From Azorinus chamasolen (Eukaryota; Mollusca; Bivalvia; Cardiida; Solecurtidae), in NCBI GenBank assembly GCA_963576725.1, contig OY755240.1:63762412-63826411 (forward strand): a DNA stretch of 64,000 nucleotides, read 5' to 3'. The notes beneath the pieces are model-generated. The model had not been told where the DNA came from. It saw only the letters and a program-made list of their open reading frames with translations, and made no database searches. The translations under genes were made by a program, and so were the position numbers. Positions 1 to 10,830 of the stretch are shown piece after piece; positions within the stretch are counted from its first letter, which is position 1, and each line of letters begins with the position of its first letter.

Positions 1-579
1 ACGGTCATACACTATGTCATAAGCAGACATAAGGCATAAGCTCCTACAGGAGCCGTCTGATCTGGGTCTACTCTTTTTGCAAATGTGTGAAAAGGCGTTT
101 ACACGAAGTAAACGGTTACTCAGATCAATGTACAGTAAAGGTTGCTCAACCATTTTAATCCTTTCCCAGCATGTTGAATGAATATCCATGTGAAACATAG
201 TGACTCCATTAATCTTTATTAGCTGGATTATTATAATGGCATATGTACACAATTTTTTTTGTGTTTTTTTTTGTGGTTGTATTCTTGTAATTTGCAGAAA
301 CTGTAGAATCATTATCTTTTATAATTCCATTACCAAACTCTGTTTGTAAAGGCGAGAAAATGCGTTTATATAAACCCATTGTTAATCATTACCAAGCTGT
401 AAAAAACTGTCTGCTCAGATTTGGATCTGTTGAAATTGTTTTGAATACTTCCGATTCGATCAAGCTTTTAAGAAAATATGGACCGATATGTTTACCACGT
501 CAAAAACACAGTATATTTTGATCTTATTATTCCATAAACAAACAATCCTGATCTGGGTCTACTCTGTGTGCAAATACTT
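1..579. repeat. Fragments of family A foldback elements; no gene
   Basis: No coding region is visible. Positions 36-125 hold a half-element of family A: the central palindrome, then the arm ending in the words TCTGATCTGGGTCTACTC and TTTGCAAATGTGTG. A second decayed family A tail lies at about 157-330, with the ATTCATG/TTATTAGCTG and TTTATAATTCC words seen in better copies near 61.3 kb. A stub is at 545-578. Poly-T tracts near 250-275 break the rest. Confidence 0.5.
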
Positions 580-810
580 TAACCCATTCCCTCAAATGCT
601 ATTTTTTTTAGATCCAACCTCTTTGAATGAATCTACCGAAAAGGAGCATTAACTAGCGAAAAGGAAAATTTTAGAATTTTGTAGAATTGAAATCATTGTG
701 ATAAATAGAGCATTTGCTCCCATGGAGCAAATGCTCTATTTATCACAATGGTTTCAAGAAGTGACTATAACAGAGACATAGAAAGGCGTATTTATGGAAG
801 AAAGGGTTAA
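580..810. mobile_element. Family B foldback element (MITE-like), complete
   Basis: Begins TTAACCCATTCCCTCA and ends GAAGAAAGGGTTAA, so the termini are imperfect inverted repeats of the TTAACCC type. The centre is a long hairpin, TGATAAATAGAGCATTTGCT against AGCAAATGCTCTATTTATCA, around a short palindromic tip at about 718-725. At least nine related copies occur in the window. No coding capacity. The transposase family is unknown. Confidence 0.8.
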
Positions 811-940
811 AAAGAGTAGATATGAAGTAACGTGTTTAACAAAATGATACTCTAATCTACGACAGTGTTGTGTACATGTATAACAAAATAACAGACCAAC
901 AGAGAAAAGAATACAATACTATACATATTTCCTACCTCCA

Positions 941-1157
941 TTGAAAATAGTGGCATCGGTTTTGCAAGCCCTCGTGAAAATAGCACTTGTATCAAGCCTC
1001 AGCACACGCCTCGTATATGCACACTATGGGAATAAAAATGTCAACAATTTTCTGTTTAGAATTGAAGTCGCCACAGTGGCCTACATAACAAAAAGTCGTG
1101 CAAACGGCAAGCATGCTTACTAACAGATAAACTTCGACAAAGTTTAACCTATATGCA
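941..1157. other. Unassigned stretch without a gene
   Basis: Short open frames on both strands (60 and 66 codons) overlap each other and show no recognisable motif. I see no splice-site or coding support. Confidence 0.3.
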
Positions 1158-1343
1158 GCGCAACAGATAAAGATGCGTACTAAAATCGACATTTCTTCAC
1201 CAAACCCTACGTTGTGACCACTCTTTAGAATCGTCTCTTCGAGACGATTCTAAAGAGTGGTCACAACATAGGGTTTGGTGGAGAAATAAAGAAGTCATTG
1301 TTGAAAATGTTTTAATTTACTCATCTTAGTTGGGCCTCTATTA
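1158..1343. mobile_element. Family F foldback element
   Basis: Ends are CAACAGATAAAGATGCGTAC on the left and a degenerate inverse (CATCTTAGTTGGGCCTCT) on the right. The core at about 1188-1292 is a near-perfect hairpin containing ACCAAACCCTACGTTGTGAC and GTCACAACATAGGGTTTGGT around TCTTCGAGA. Relatives are at 50236-50390 and 57366-57534, and a fragment at 17025-17085. Confidence 0.75.
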
Positions 1344-1445
1344 ACATGGCTAATCATTGTTGCCCAACGTAGTGCATGTTCAGACATGTATACAGTGAAG
1401 ACTCTCTAGAACGACCATTTCAAAAGAAGTCGATCAGTGGATCTT

Positions 1446-1631
1446 TAACCCATTACCTCAATGGCTATTTCTAGAACCAATCTTTTTGAATAAATCTACT
1501 GAAAAGGAGCATTAACTAGAGAAAAGGAAAATTTTAGAATGTTGTTGTTTTGAAACCATTGTGATACAATAGTTTCAAAAAGTGACTATTACAGAGGCGT
1601 AGAAAGGCGTAATTATGGAGGAAATGGTTAA
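1446..1631. mobile_element. Family B element, central hairpin deleted
   Basis: Same termini as the copy at 580-810, but the centre reads CCATTGTGATACAATAGTTT. The palindromic tip and most of both hairpin arms are missing. This is a derivative consistent with deletion of an extruded hairpin. Confidence 0.75.
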
Positions 1632-2024
1632 GACATGAGCCAGCTTAATCCTTTCCCTTATTAAAATACGTGACCTCATGAATATGCATTACATGAATTT
1701 GTTTATTGCATTTTTATAGACTACCAGCGGGCTTTCGATACCGTCAATCGGGAGGCTCTATGGTACAAATTAATTCAGTCAGGTATTAGTTGTAAAATGT
1801 TAAACATGATAAAGTGTATATATAGCAGTGTGCAGTCGTGTGTTAAACTATCAGACTGTAATATATCTGAATTCTTTGACGTCACGATAGGTTTAAAGTA
1901 AGGTGAACCGTTATCACCCATTTTATTTCTCTTTTTCCTAAATGACATTGTTGATAACCTTGATTTTCAATCATTAACTGATAAGGATTTTGAATTATTA
2001 TCAAAATACCTAATTCTTTTTGCT

Positions 2025-2032
2025 GACGATAT
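2025..2032. repeat. 8-bp target-site duplication GACGATAT
   Basis: GACGATAT directly precedes the foldback element, and the same eight bases follow it at 2999-3006. Removing the insert and one copy restores the LINE reading FADDIVLF. This fixes both the borders and the duplication length. Confidence 0.95.
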
Positions 2033-2998
2033 CACAGGGGCCATTTCGTGGGTCTACATGGTCTAAAAAGTAAAAAAAATGATTGGGTCGATTTAGTGTT
2101 ATATTATACATTTGTATACATAACAAGGGGTCTAACTACCCATTCGCAGATTTCACGACCGATTCGAAATAACGCCCGGTTTTGGGCTATCAAGATAAAA
2201 GACCCACTAATGTTTGGTACGAACGTGAAGCTGGGACCTTGTACTTTTCAAATAATATAACTTTTGATACATTCCGACTAAGCCGTAGCCAGTGCCGACG
2301 TGAAATTCCTACAAAAATACGCTGATTTAGCTTACTCGAACGAGATCGCGCAACAACGATTTGCCGCTAGACCCCCCGTAAAACGGCCATAATCGCGATG
2401 CCTCGGGACAAAACGATTGTGCAATCAATATATATGACAAAAAGCTATCGTTTACCTCTCAAACTATCTGCAGACACTGATGCAGATCCGAAATGCAGGC
2501 GAATTTTCGTGCAATTAGCAGATTTAAATCTCTGTCAGACTACTACGAGTCCCGTGACCCGCTTCCTTTACAATAACAACATCCGCGTGTCTGTTACCTT
2601 GCTTACCCAATAAGCGTTAGTGAGAACGCAGGGCACCAACCCTAGGTCAATCAAGTGCCCTGTTACTGGCCAACTAGAAACTAGGTCAAGTTGTTGCGAG
2701 TTCTCGTCCGAGTAAGAACAATCAGCGTATTTTGTTGGAATTTCACGTCGGCACTGGCTACGGCTTAGTCGGAATGTATCAAAAGTTGTATTATTTGAAA
2801 AGTACAAGGTCCCAGCCTCACGTTCGTACCAAAACATTAGTGGGTATTTTATCTTGATAGCCCAAAACCGGGCGTTATTTCGAATCGGTCGTGAAATCTG
2901 CGAATGGGTAGTTAGACCCCTTGTATATAATACTAAATCGGCCCAATCATTTTTGTTTACTTTTTAGACCATGTAGACCCACGAAATGGCCCCCTGTG
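2033..2998. mobile_element. hAT-type non-autonomous foldback transposon, 966 bp
   Basis: Termini are CACAGGGGCCATTTCG and its inverse CGAAATGGCCCCCTGTG, with an 8-bp target duplication. This combination is characteristic of the hAT superfamily. The inverted arms are long (about 2033-2358 and 2690-2998), with about 330 unpaired central bases. Open frames inside are palindrome shadows and show no transposase motif. The insertion sits inside a LINE reverse-transcriptase domain, so it is younger than that LINE. It shares its tip with the element at 9070-10131 but not its internal sequence. Confidence 0.88.
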
Positions 2999-4409
2999 GA
3001 CGATATTGTTCTGTTCACTACAGATCCTATTAGTTTGCAGTCATAAATTGATAACATTTACCAATACTCTGTTAAATTGGGTCTAACAATAACTGTATCA
3101 AAAACAAAGGTTATAATATTCGAAATACGTAGAAGTAATCATAATATTGGATTTTACGTAAATGGAGAACAAGTAGAAATAGTAAACAAATTTACATATT
3201 TAGGCATCACATTTAATCACGTTGGAACTTTCACGAATGCTGTAAAGTGTCTGCATGATCAGGCTCTAAAGGCCTATTCAAGTCTTTTATATCTTTTTGA
3301 CAAATTAATTTTTATGTCAAGACAAAACTTGCGCTGTTCGATAGTTTGGTTGTTCCAATTTTATTATACGGGACTGAGGTTTGGGGTGTTTATAATTTGA
3401 AAGAAGTTGCACCTAAAATTCTGTAAATATGTACTTGGTGTTAAAAAACAAACACCTAACTCAGCCGTGTATGGTGGATTAGGATGGTTCCCATTGACGC
3501 TTTTATGTAAAGAACGGGCACTTAAGTTCTGGTGTAAGATAAGAAGTAAAATTGGTTCACCGATGTTCGAAGTTTTTATTGATCAGTGCAATAATGTAAA
3601 AAAGCACTTGCTGGGCCAAAAGAATTAATTCTATTATTGATCATCTCGGACTTACTAATGTACGGTTAAATTTTGATGCGGATACTAATTATGTACCACT
3701 AATAAAGATGCGTCTAAGAGACCAGTTTATTCAAGATTGGAATGATTCAATTAACTCGATGACCAAATTAAGTACGTATTGTAGATTTAAAAACGGTTTT
3801 TGCTTCGAAGAATATCTAAATAAAATTACGAATGATGAGCTGCGCACAATATTTTCTCGTTTTAGATTAAGCTCTCATACTCTTGAGATTGAATCTGGAC
3901 GTTTTAGTGGAACATTAAGAGAAAACAGATTCTGTAAACTTTGTAATCATAATCTTGTTGAAAGTGAGTATCATTTCCTACTGTGTTGCCCCAAATACAC
4001 AGACATTCGTAGAAAATATTTTGGTAACGTTCATTGGCCTTCTGCTAACACATTTAACGCCTTTATGTCAACGACAAACAGGAGAAAATAATAAATACAG
4101 GTAAATATATCAAGGAGTGTATGCATTTCCGTAAAACTACCCTAGATACTCTTGCTGCTTTGTAATTCTTTGTTATTTTGTTAATAATGTTTGTATATGC
4201 CATATTTCGCATGTATTGTTGTAAATGGTCAAAGGCAATATGTATTGCTGACTTGCCAATAAAACTGAAACTGAAACTGGTAAATGAAAAATGGATTGAT
4301 TTGCCATTTCAGTAACTATATAATCATATCTTTATTATTCCATAAGGAAACAAAATATACCCTGAATACATATTAACTAGCTGCAATTTAAATACAGTGT
4401 AATTGCGTA

Positions 4410-4613
4410 CAGTAAAACCTCTCTATAACGGCCACTGAATTATGTAATTTAGCTGGTCTTTAGGGCAGGTGGCTGCTTTAAGCAATATGAAAGTAAAACA
4501 GAACGCTCCTATAGGAGCGTTCTGTTTTACTTTCACCTTGCTTGAAGCAGCCACCTGTCTTTAACGAAAAATACTTGACGTAATTTAGTGACTGTTATAG
4601 AGAGGTTTTACCG
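4410..4613. mobile_element. Family C foldback MITE with TA target duplication
   Basis: Starts CAGTAAAACCTCTCTATAAC and ends with its inverse (GTTATAGAGAGGTTTTACCG), flanked by TA on both sides. The ends and TA duplication resemble Tc1/mariner or pogo-type elements (inference). The inner arms spell GTGAAAGTAAAACAGAACG around the palindromic core GCTCCTATAGGAGC at about 4506-4519. Confidence 0.85.
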
Positions 4614-4619
4614 TATACA

Positions 4620-4900
4620 ACAACCTGAACTTTAGTTGTACATGATTTGTAAATAAACCAGTGTTATGATGGAAGAGATGTGTCTGTTATTGTTAGGTCC
4701 GCCAGATGTTATGCGGCAAGGTGACATGGGTGAATGCAGAAATGTTATATCAGGATGGCATGGCAGATTCACTTTAATAATACGTTAATATGAAGGGCAT
4801 CGTTTATGTGGGAGAGCATTCACTCATGGCCCCTTGCCCGGCAGCTGGTGTCCTTAAATCTCCCACTACATAAGTAAATTTAAAATTCGGCCACGACAGA
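4620..4900. other. No gene or recognised repeat
   Basis: AT-rich spacer between a family C element and the 59-bp tandem array. I see no coding potential above background. Confidence 0.3.
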
Positions 4901-4902
4901 CA

Positions 4903-5136
4903 CTGCAGAATCAGATCTCTGTTACCGGTATTCTATATATAGCCAAACAGAGCAGAACAAACTGCAGAATCAGATCTCTGTTGCCGGTATTCTATATTTA
5001 GCCAAACAGAGCAGATCAAACTGCAGAATCAGATCTCTGTTGCCGGTATTCTATATATAGCCAAACAGAGCAGATAAAACTGCAGAATCAGATCTCTATT
5101 ACCGGTATTCTATATATAGCCAAACAGAGTAGATCC
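4903..5136. repeat. 59-bp tandem repeat, four copies
   Basis: Units start at 4903, 4962, 5021 and 5080, each beginning CTGCAGAATCAGATCTCTGT and carrying ACCGGTATTC or GCCGGTATTC followed by AGCCAAACAGAGCAGA. The period is exactly 59 and the units differ by a few bases. The AAACAGAGCAGA word is the same as in family A foldbacks, so the array may derive from one arm of such an element. Confidence 0.9.
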
Positions 5137-5142
5137 TGATCA

Positions 5143-5293
5143 GGCTGCTCCTACAGGAGCAAATGCTCTATTTATCACAATGGTTTCAAATTACAAAATT
5201 CTAAAAGTTTCCTTTTCTCTAGTTAATGATCCTTTTCGGTAGATTTATTCAAAGTGGTTGGATCTAAATATAGCCTATGAGGGAATGGGTTAA
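5143..5293. mobile_element. Family B half-element
   Basis: Runs from the palindromic centre (CTCCTACAGGAG) through AAATGCTCTATTTATCACAA to the terminus GAATGGGTTAA. The other half is missing. Confidence 0.7.
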
Positions 5294-5317
5294 TTAAAGA
5301 ATGATGTAACGTGATAA

Positions 5318-5376
5318 ATGGTGTATACCCTGGTGAGAGAACCCCTCTAGGGGCTCTCTCACATGGGTATACACTG
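5318..5376. repeat. Hairpin with CCCCTCTAGGGG tip
   Basis: GTGTATACCC..GTGAGAGA pairs with TCTCTCAC..GGGTATACAC around CCCCTCTAGGGG. This is another small foldback whose tip resembles the family C core, with different arms. Confidence 0.7.
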
Positions 5377-5484
5377 TTTACAAGGAAATAAATGAATCGT
5401 GTCCCACATTTAAAGGGTTAAAAGATGTCATAATAGAGAAGTTCTTTTGTATATGTCACAGTTGAAATTGCGTTTTTGGACAAT

Positions 5485-5530
5485 CGTCAATTCTCCTAGG
5501 ACAAATTGCGATTGCAATCTGTCCTAGGAC
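5485..5530. repeat. Palindrome with TCCTAGGACA arms
   Basis: TCCTAGGACAAATTGCGATT pairs with GCAATCTGTCCTAGGA. A related but decayed palindrome lies at about 5838-5895 (ATCCTAGGAGAGATAGCGAT and its inverse). Both lie in a 450-bp stretch with no convincing gene. Confidence 0.6.
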
Positions 5531-5959
5531 AGACTCCGATCAAATAAGGTTGTTTGGATCCAGAAGATTTAAGCCCATTTACTTGAATGTTTTCTCTGTA
5601 TCCTGTGTCTTGCTGCATTTGTCATCCGTCAGTGAATATTTACAATGTTATAAATTCTTTCATGATTGTCTATCAGGGAATGGGTTAATATATGAATTTA
5701 TACATAATCAACTAATTAAACTAATTTGGATCTCAGATCATTTGTATTTGTGAAATTCTGAGTAAAAAGGTGGTTTGTAAGAGTATTGATCTTGTTTCCT
5801 TAATCTTAAAGCATATTAGTCTTAACTAGTAGAATTGCCAATTATCCTAGGAGAGATAGCGATCGCAATTTGTCATAGGAGAATCGGCGATTGTCCTGAA
5901 TTGCAACTTCTACTGTGACATATACATTACAACGAGTCTCAGGTTAATAGGTACTGGGT

Positions 5960-6130
5960 CCATGCTTATAAAACTTTTAGTTTAGTCTGAGTTCGTTCTC
6001 AAGTTTTTGATTGGTCAGATTTGAGCCTTTGGCTCAAATCTGATCAATCAAAAGCTTGAGAACTCAAATCTGACCAATCAAAAGCTTGAAAACGAACTCA
6101 GACTCAACTAAAAAGCTTTATAAGCATGGA
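5960..6130. repeat. Foldback hairpin of about 170 bp
   Basis: The left arm begins CCATGCTTATAAAACTTTTA and the right arm ends AAGCTTTATAAGCATGG. The interior contains three forms of AAATCTGACCAATCAAAAGC, so the right arm carries a partial local duplication. No coding capacity. Confidence 0.75.
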
Positions 6131-6153
6131 CGTGTTATAGTAAAAACATGATA

Positions 6154-6351
6154 CAGTAAAAACTCGATACTTCGAAATTTTAGTAATGAAACACTAGTGC
6201 CATTTTAGGCAGATCGCTTCTTAATGGAGGGTGAAAGTCCTCAATGAGCTTCAATTATGGATTTTACCCTGCATTCAGCTGCCACCTGTCTTAAAGACCA
6301 ATAATGATACACTGTACTTGTTTTAGTGTTCGAATAATCACGTTTTTACTG
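6154..6351. mobile_element. Family C foldback MITE, decayed
   Basis: Starts CAGTAAAAACTCGATACTTC and ends TCACGTTTTTACTG, with TA on each side. The right arm keeps the TTTTACCCTGCATTCAGCTG word of the family; the left arm is decayed. An open frame overlapping it on each strand is a shadow. Confidence 0.7.
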
Positions 6352-6590
6352 TATTTGAAAAGAATACATACACTTAATGTCAGATATTTACCCTTCTCCG
6401 CCATTGACTCGCATTTGCAAACAGCTTGGGTCCAGATGACAGGCAGGCTAACTCGGCGTCTTATGCGGATTAAAGCTGTTTTATCCTCGATCAACATTTT
6501 CTCAAAAGCTTGATCGAATCGGAAGTAATAAAAACCGCATTTTAATATCCAGAATTTAGAAGACATTATTTTTTAAAAGCAGGATAGGGG

Positions 6591-6842
6591 TTAACCCTTT
6601 CATTCACATGAAATGCCTGTTCACGTGTTTGCAAACAGAGAAGACCCAGATCAGACAGTTCCTATAGGAGCCGTCTGATCTGGGTCTGCTCTGTTTGCTT
6701 ATGAAATTATAATACATGTATATCTAACTGTTTGGTTTCTACCGATATGAAAACATCTTGTATATATATATGTGCCACTATAAAAATCAACTAATAAATA
6801 TTAATGATGTCATTATTTCTTACATGAATAGGGAAAGGGTAA
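6591..6842. mobile_element. Family A foldback element, complete
   Basis: Left terminus TTAACCCTTTCATTC, right terminus GGGAAAGGGTAAA. The centre is AGACCCAGATCAGACAG, an imperfect CCTATAGG tip, then CTGTCTGATCTGGGTCTGC. The arm following the hairpin contains TAATAAATATTAATGATGTC, diagnostic of this family. About sixteen copies or fragments are in the window. Confidence 0.8.
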
Positions 6843-6959
6843 ATCCATTCTCTGTCAAGGACGAATCTGTAAGAACCCATGACGTCGAGTAACCCGTGGT
6901 GATGTCATCAGAATCCCATCAGTTTGATTATGTTGTTATGTTGTTTTTTTTGTTTTTTT

Positions 6960-7171
6960 TAACCCTTTCGCTGCTAATGCCGGATCTGTGATAACCTATG
7001 CAAACAGTTTGGATTCAGATGAGACGCCGAGTAACTCGGCGTCTCATCAGGATCCAAACTGTTTATTACTGTTACTATGTTTTTGAAACAAAAATGTAGA
7101 AAATAAAAAAATAAAAATTTGTAGCAGACAACAAAGTTAGCAGACGACAGAATTTGGCAGCGAAAGGGTTT
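6960..7171. mobile_element. Family E foldback element
   Basis: Termini TTAACCCTTTCGCTGC and GGCAGCGAAAGGGTTTA are inverted. The central hairpin is TGAGACGCCGAG/CTCGGCGTCTCA, flanked by GGATCCAAACTGTTT. The stretch after it (7172-7240) repeats the GGCAGCGAATGAGTTAA terminus, suggesting a second nested end. Confidence 0.75.
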
Positions 7172-7289
7172 AAAAGGGACACAATTCAAAAATAAAGATT
7201 GAAGCAACAAACGACAATACTAGGCAGCGAATGAGTTAAAGACCTTTTAATAGACCATTCAACAAAAGTTTGGGAAATATAATTTGCCA

Positions 7290-7350
7290 ACATAGTACAC
7301 CCACGTAAACAGGAGCTGTCTGATCAAGGTCTGCCCTGTTTGCTTATGAA
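7290..7350. mobile_element. Family A fragment
   Basis: Half-hairpin AGGAGCTGTCTGATCAAGG followed by TCTGCCCTGTTTGCTTATGA. Downstream, 7420-7500 is a CTT/CTC-rich low-complexity tract. Confidence 0.6.
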
Positions 7351-7623
7351 ACTATTTTATTATTACTAATATTATCATTATTTATCACCCAAACGAAGTG
7401 GGAGACATACATGTATTGTGTTTACTCCGTCTCTTCTTCTCCTCCTCCTCTCATTCTTCTTCTTCGTATTCTCCTCTTCCTTCTTCTTCTTCTTACAGGT
7501 TAAAGGTTCATTGAAATAAGAAGCAATTTTCACGAAAATTGATAATAAATTTCGGGGTGTATTTTCAAATTTTGTTTTGTTAAATCAATTCAATACAGCA
7601 TTGTGGTCAATAGGAAATACTGA

Positions 7624-7770
7624 GTCCTATAGGAGCAAATGCTCTATTTACCACAATGGTTTCAAACTACAACATTAAAAAAAATCATTTTCTCTAGTTA
7701 ATGCTCCTTCTCGGTAGATTTATTCGAAAAAGGTTGTATCTAAAAATAGCCTATGAGGTAATGGGTTAAT
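7624..7770. mobile_element. Family B half-element
   Basis: Runs from CTATAGGAGCAAATGCTC at the centre to the terminus TGAGGTAATGGGTTAA. The left half is missing. Confidence 0.7.
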
Positions 7771-8800
7771 GCAAATTCAAGAGACATAGTTGGACGAGTC
7801 AGCATGACAAATGCATGCTTGCTATACATAATACCTAATTTTCATTCTGATCATAACATGATTGTAAACACTAAACACTTCTTAAACAAAATACATCTGT
7901 AATGAAAATAAAACATCAATGTGTCATTACATAATCTTTTCATATTCAGTGACAGGCAAAACTATTTATAAAATGAAAAAATAATATGCCGACAGTATGC
8001 CATGCTTATCGAATACTTAAAGCTGAATATACCTTTCATTTGATAAGCATGTTTCACTCTGCAGTCACGATGAGGCCCCGGCAAATGTGCAGGGAAACAT
8101 GGCATTCAATGAATATGAAAAGTACAGGTCATTATACTTTCACCTTCGGTTTATGTGATAAGCAAAATATTACAAATTGTGTTTGTCTGGAGAGCAAAAT
8201 ATGCTGTCAGAAAGGCAGATGAGAAAAACTACTAAGCTGGGTGTGAAATGCGCAAACATCCCATACTTACCAACATTTGCCCAGAGTTGATGTCGATACG
8301 TATGTTATATGGTGTTTGCTATAGGGTATGCATCTTATTGCTCGACAAACTGGATCTAAAGAATTACATGTTGTTTCATTTCCAAATCAGAGTTCGCGTG
8401 TGTACCAACTTATTGATTTGGCTTTTGAACACCCATACCAGTAATCACGTTCGAACAAATCTGCTTAATGCCTATCCACAGACATCGAACTTAACTAACG
8501 CGGGTATAGAGTGATAAACATCCAAAATTAAGCATGATGGCCTTGCCTGATTACTGAGTATGGTGCTTTTAAATAGTGGCGAAGATCCCCGCCTTGTATT
8601 CAGTCGATGATAGATACAGCATAGTTTCTTCTTCGGGGACCCTGTTATAGTACATGTACACGCAATGTTTCAGCATGAGAAAGTGTTTGATTGCCCGACA
8701 TTGATTACATGATCAGGAAAAGAAAAATGAATTGAGAACAGTATATTTGCTCAACTCACATATTGCGATTTTCTAGCAGTTTACAGTTCTCGCTGTTAGA
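7771..8800. other. One kilobase with no supported gene
   Basis: Two plus-strand open frames (7986-8222 and 8248-8514) follow each other but show no known motif, no coding bias I can judge and no clear splice signals. I treat them as chance frames. No repeat family of the window is obvious here. Confidence 0.3.
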
Positions 8801-8921
8801 TAGATGACGTCAACAACGTTATCGTTGATGCATGTAATTTTTCCAACATCCAACTATCTGACCCGGGACTGCACTGTTTTCAATGGTGCCAACAGGCGAC
8901 ATTGGCGCCGAAAGAGTTAAA
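8800..8921. mobile_element. Family E-like fragment
   Basis: Contains GACCCGGGACTGCACTGTTT and ends GGCGCCGAAAGAGTTAAAA, the same terminus as the element at 51427-51667. The left part is decayed. Confidence 0.5.
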
Positions 8922-9061
8922 ATGACGCTGCGAGAGAAAATCCTCGAAATCTGCATGTAGCTTTTCTTATTATTACACTGTTCACGTTTGTGATACAATG
9001 GAATGCAGATCGGGACATGCCAATTGCCATTTGCTAAACTACAGAAATTGGGTATATTATT

Positions 9062-9069
9062 GTTTTGAT
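9062..9069. repeat. 8-bp target-site duplication GTTTTGAT
   Basis: GTTTTGAT precedes the foldback element and is repeated exactly at 10132-10139 after it. Confidence 0.95.
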
Positions 9070-10131
9070 CACAGGGGGCCAGAGCGTAGGGCATAAATTG
9101 ACCAAAAAACCCCCAAAAATGACCCCCGAAAAAAAAAATATATATGAGTATATATTATAGACAAGGGTTCGAACTGTCAACAATGCCATTTCACTACCTC
9201 CCGTAATAAACACGTCATATTTTTTTCACGTATTGATCAAATCGACTAGATCCAACTTTTCCAAATACCTAAATAGTCACACTAATGATAACCATTAACA
9301 CTTATCGTGTATTTTTTCTTGATCTCGAAAACGAAATAAAAATCCGAGCAAAATGTTGCTCATTTTACTAGGTTGTCAAAGTTCGTGCAATCGTCAATTT
9401 CAAGACTGAACAGCAACATAACGCCATGCAGGGGAGAAACGGCAGCATGCAACCAATAAACGAACATATAATATGTAACTTGCCAGTATTAATCACCCGT
9501 CATGTTGAATCACGTGACTGCAGATGTAAGAGCGTTTGTAAGCTGCCGTTTCATTGGATGTCGATTTCTCCTATACCCCCGAGAGCCAATGAAATGACAG
9601 CTTACATATGTAGTCACGTGATTCAAAATGGAAAGCCAGCTCGAAATTTGACGGTTTGAACAGAAAGATTGCGAAATCGGTGGACCCGAGAGCGATTCGC
9701 GGGTGATTAATGCTGGCAAGTTACATATTATATGTTCGTTTATTGGTTGCATGCTGCCGTTTCTCCCCTGCATGGCGTTATGTTGCTGTTCAGTCTTGAA
9801 ATTGACGATTGCACGAACTTTGACAACCTAGTAAAATGAGCAACATTTTGCTCGGATTTTTATTTCGTTTTCGAGATCAAGAAAAAATACACGATAAGTG
9901 TTAATGGTTATCATTAGTGTGACTATTTAGGTATTTGGAAAAGTTGGATCTAGTCGATTTGATCAATACGTGAAAAAAAATATGACGTGTTTATTACGGG
10001 AGGTAGTGAAATGGCATTGTTGACAGTTCGAACCCTTGTCTATAATATATACTCATATATATTTTTTTTTTCGGGGGTCATTTTTTGGGGTTTTTTTGTC
10101 AATTTATGCCCTACGCTCTGGCCCCCTGTGG
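9070..10131. mobile_element. hAT-type long-palindrome transposon, 1062 bp
   Basis: The ends are CACAGGGGGCCAGAGCGTAG and its exact inverse. The inverted arms run about 430 bp (9070-9500 and 9705-10131) and look almost perfectly matched through GCCATGCAGGGGAGAAACGG and AACGAACATATAATATGTAA. The centre (9504-9648) holds a second, looser inverted repeat (TTGAATCACGTGACTGCA/TAGTCACGTGATTCAAAA). The CACAGGGG termini and 8-bp duplication indicate hAT; no transposase is encoded. Near-identical arms mean it is young or homogenised. Open frames from both strands starting with the same residues are an artefact of the palindrome. Confidence 0.9.
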
Positions 10132-10339
10132 TTTTGATAAGGATACAAAACATATTGTGGAATGAAGCCCGCCGATCTGTCTAATCCTTGGATCCGGCAA
10201 CCACTCTTCAGAGAAAAGAAACAAGAATTAATGACATTTAGCAACTGACAGAACGCAATTAGCATGGAAAGAGCATGATGGAAGAAAGTGTTATGCATAC
10301 CTGTCATAACTCTGGGTTCAATAATAATGGAGTCATTGC

Positions 10340-10830
10340 CCTGATTTTCTGCAGGGTTATGGGACTTTGAACTTTTTACATGGAAATTTTGTCCGCAGGG
10401 TTTCTCCAAAATCTTTAATTGGATATTCATTAAATTTCATAGGATTAATTAGCATCATGCATTGTTGTGCATATCTTATTCCTGTCACGGTTTGATAATG
10501 TTCAGCAGAGTTATGGGACTTTGAAATGTTTACATGGTAAAGTTTGTCCGCACAGTTTCACCAAAACTTTTGATTGAATTTTCATGAAACTTAATAGAAT
10601 TGATCAGCACCATGCCTAGATGTGCATGTCTTATTCCTATACCTGATTGATGATTTTCTGCAGAGAAATGGGACTTTTTACATGGAAATTCTTTCCGTGG
10701 GGTTTCTCCAAAATCGTTGGTCGGATTTTCATGAAACTTCATAGGATTGATCAGCACCATGCCTAGTTGTGCAAGTGGTTTTCTGCAGAGTTATGGGACT
10801 TTGGAAAATTTTGTCCACGCGCTGGGGGAG
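10340..10830. repeat. Diverged tandem repeat, about 150-bp period, four units
   Basis: TTTTCTGCAGAGTTATGGGA-type words recur at about 10345, 10500, 10653 and 10780. Each is followed by ACATGGAAATTTTGTC, TTTCTCCAAAATC and TTTCATGAAACTT. The last unit is truncated. Open frames on the minus strand here only translate the repeat. Confidence 0.8.

Larger units (their letters stand above)
1708..4283 (+). mobile_element. Non-LTR retrotransposon (LINE), 5'-truncated, interrupted by a hAT-type insert
   Basis: Translation from about 1721 gives reverse-transcriptase blocks DYQRAFDTVNREAL, then GEPLSPILFLFFLNDI and FADD at 2011-2030. The reading frame is split by a foldback element at 2033-2998 and resumes with IVLF at 3004. 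Downstream pieces at 3077-3400, 3407-3628 and 3708-4091 cover the C-terminal part, which ends with a Cys/His motif (FCKLCNHNLVESEYHFLLCC). The 3' end is an AATAAAACTGAAACTGAAAC tail at about 4258-4280. Stop codons (for example TAA before GEPLSP at about 1900) make it a dead copy. The clade is uncertain; the 5' half is absent. Confidence 0.85.

Noticed and set aside
6304..6566. Overlapping ORFs of 69 and 91 codons
   Set aside because: They overlap a decayed family C element and each other on opposite strands; no motif.
9426..9773. Two overlapping ORFs on opposite strands starting with the same peptide
   Set aside because: They are mirror images produced by the long palindrome of the hAT-type element; no transposase motif.
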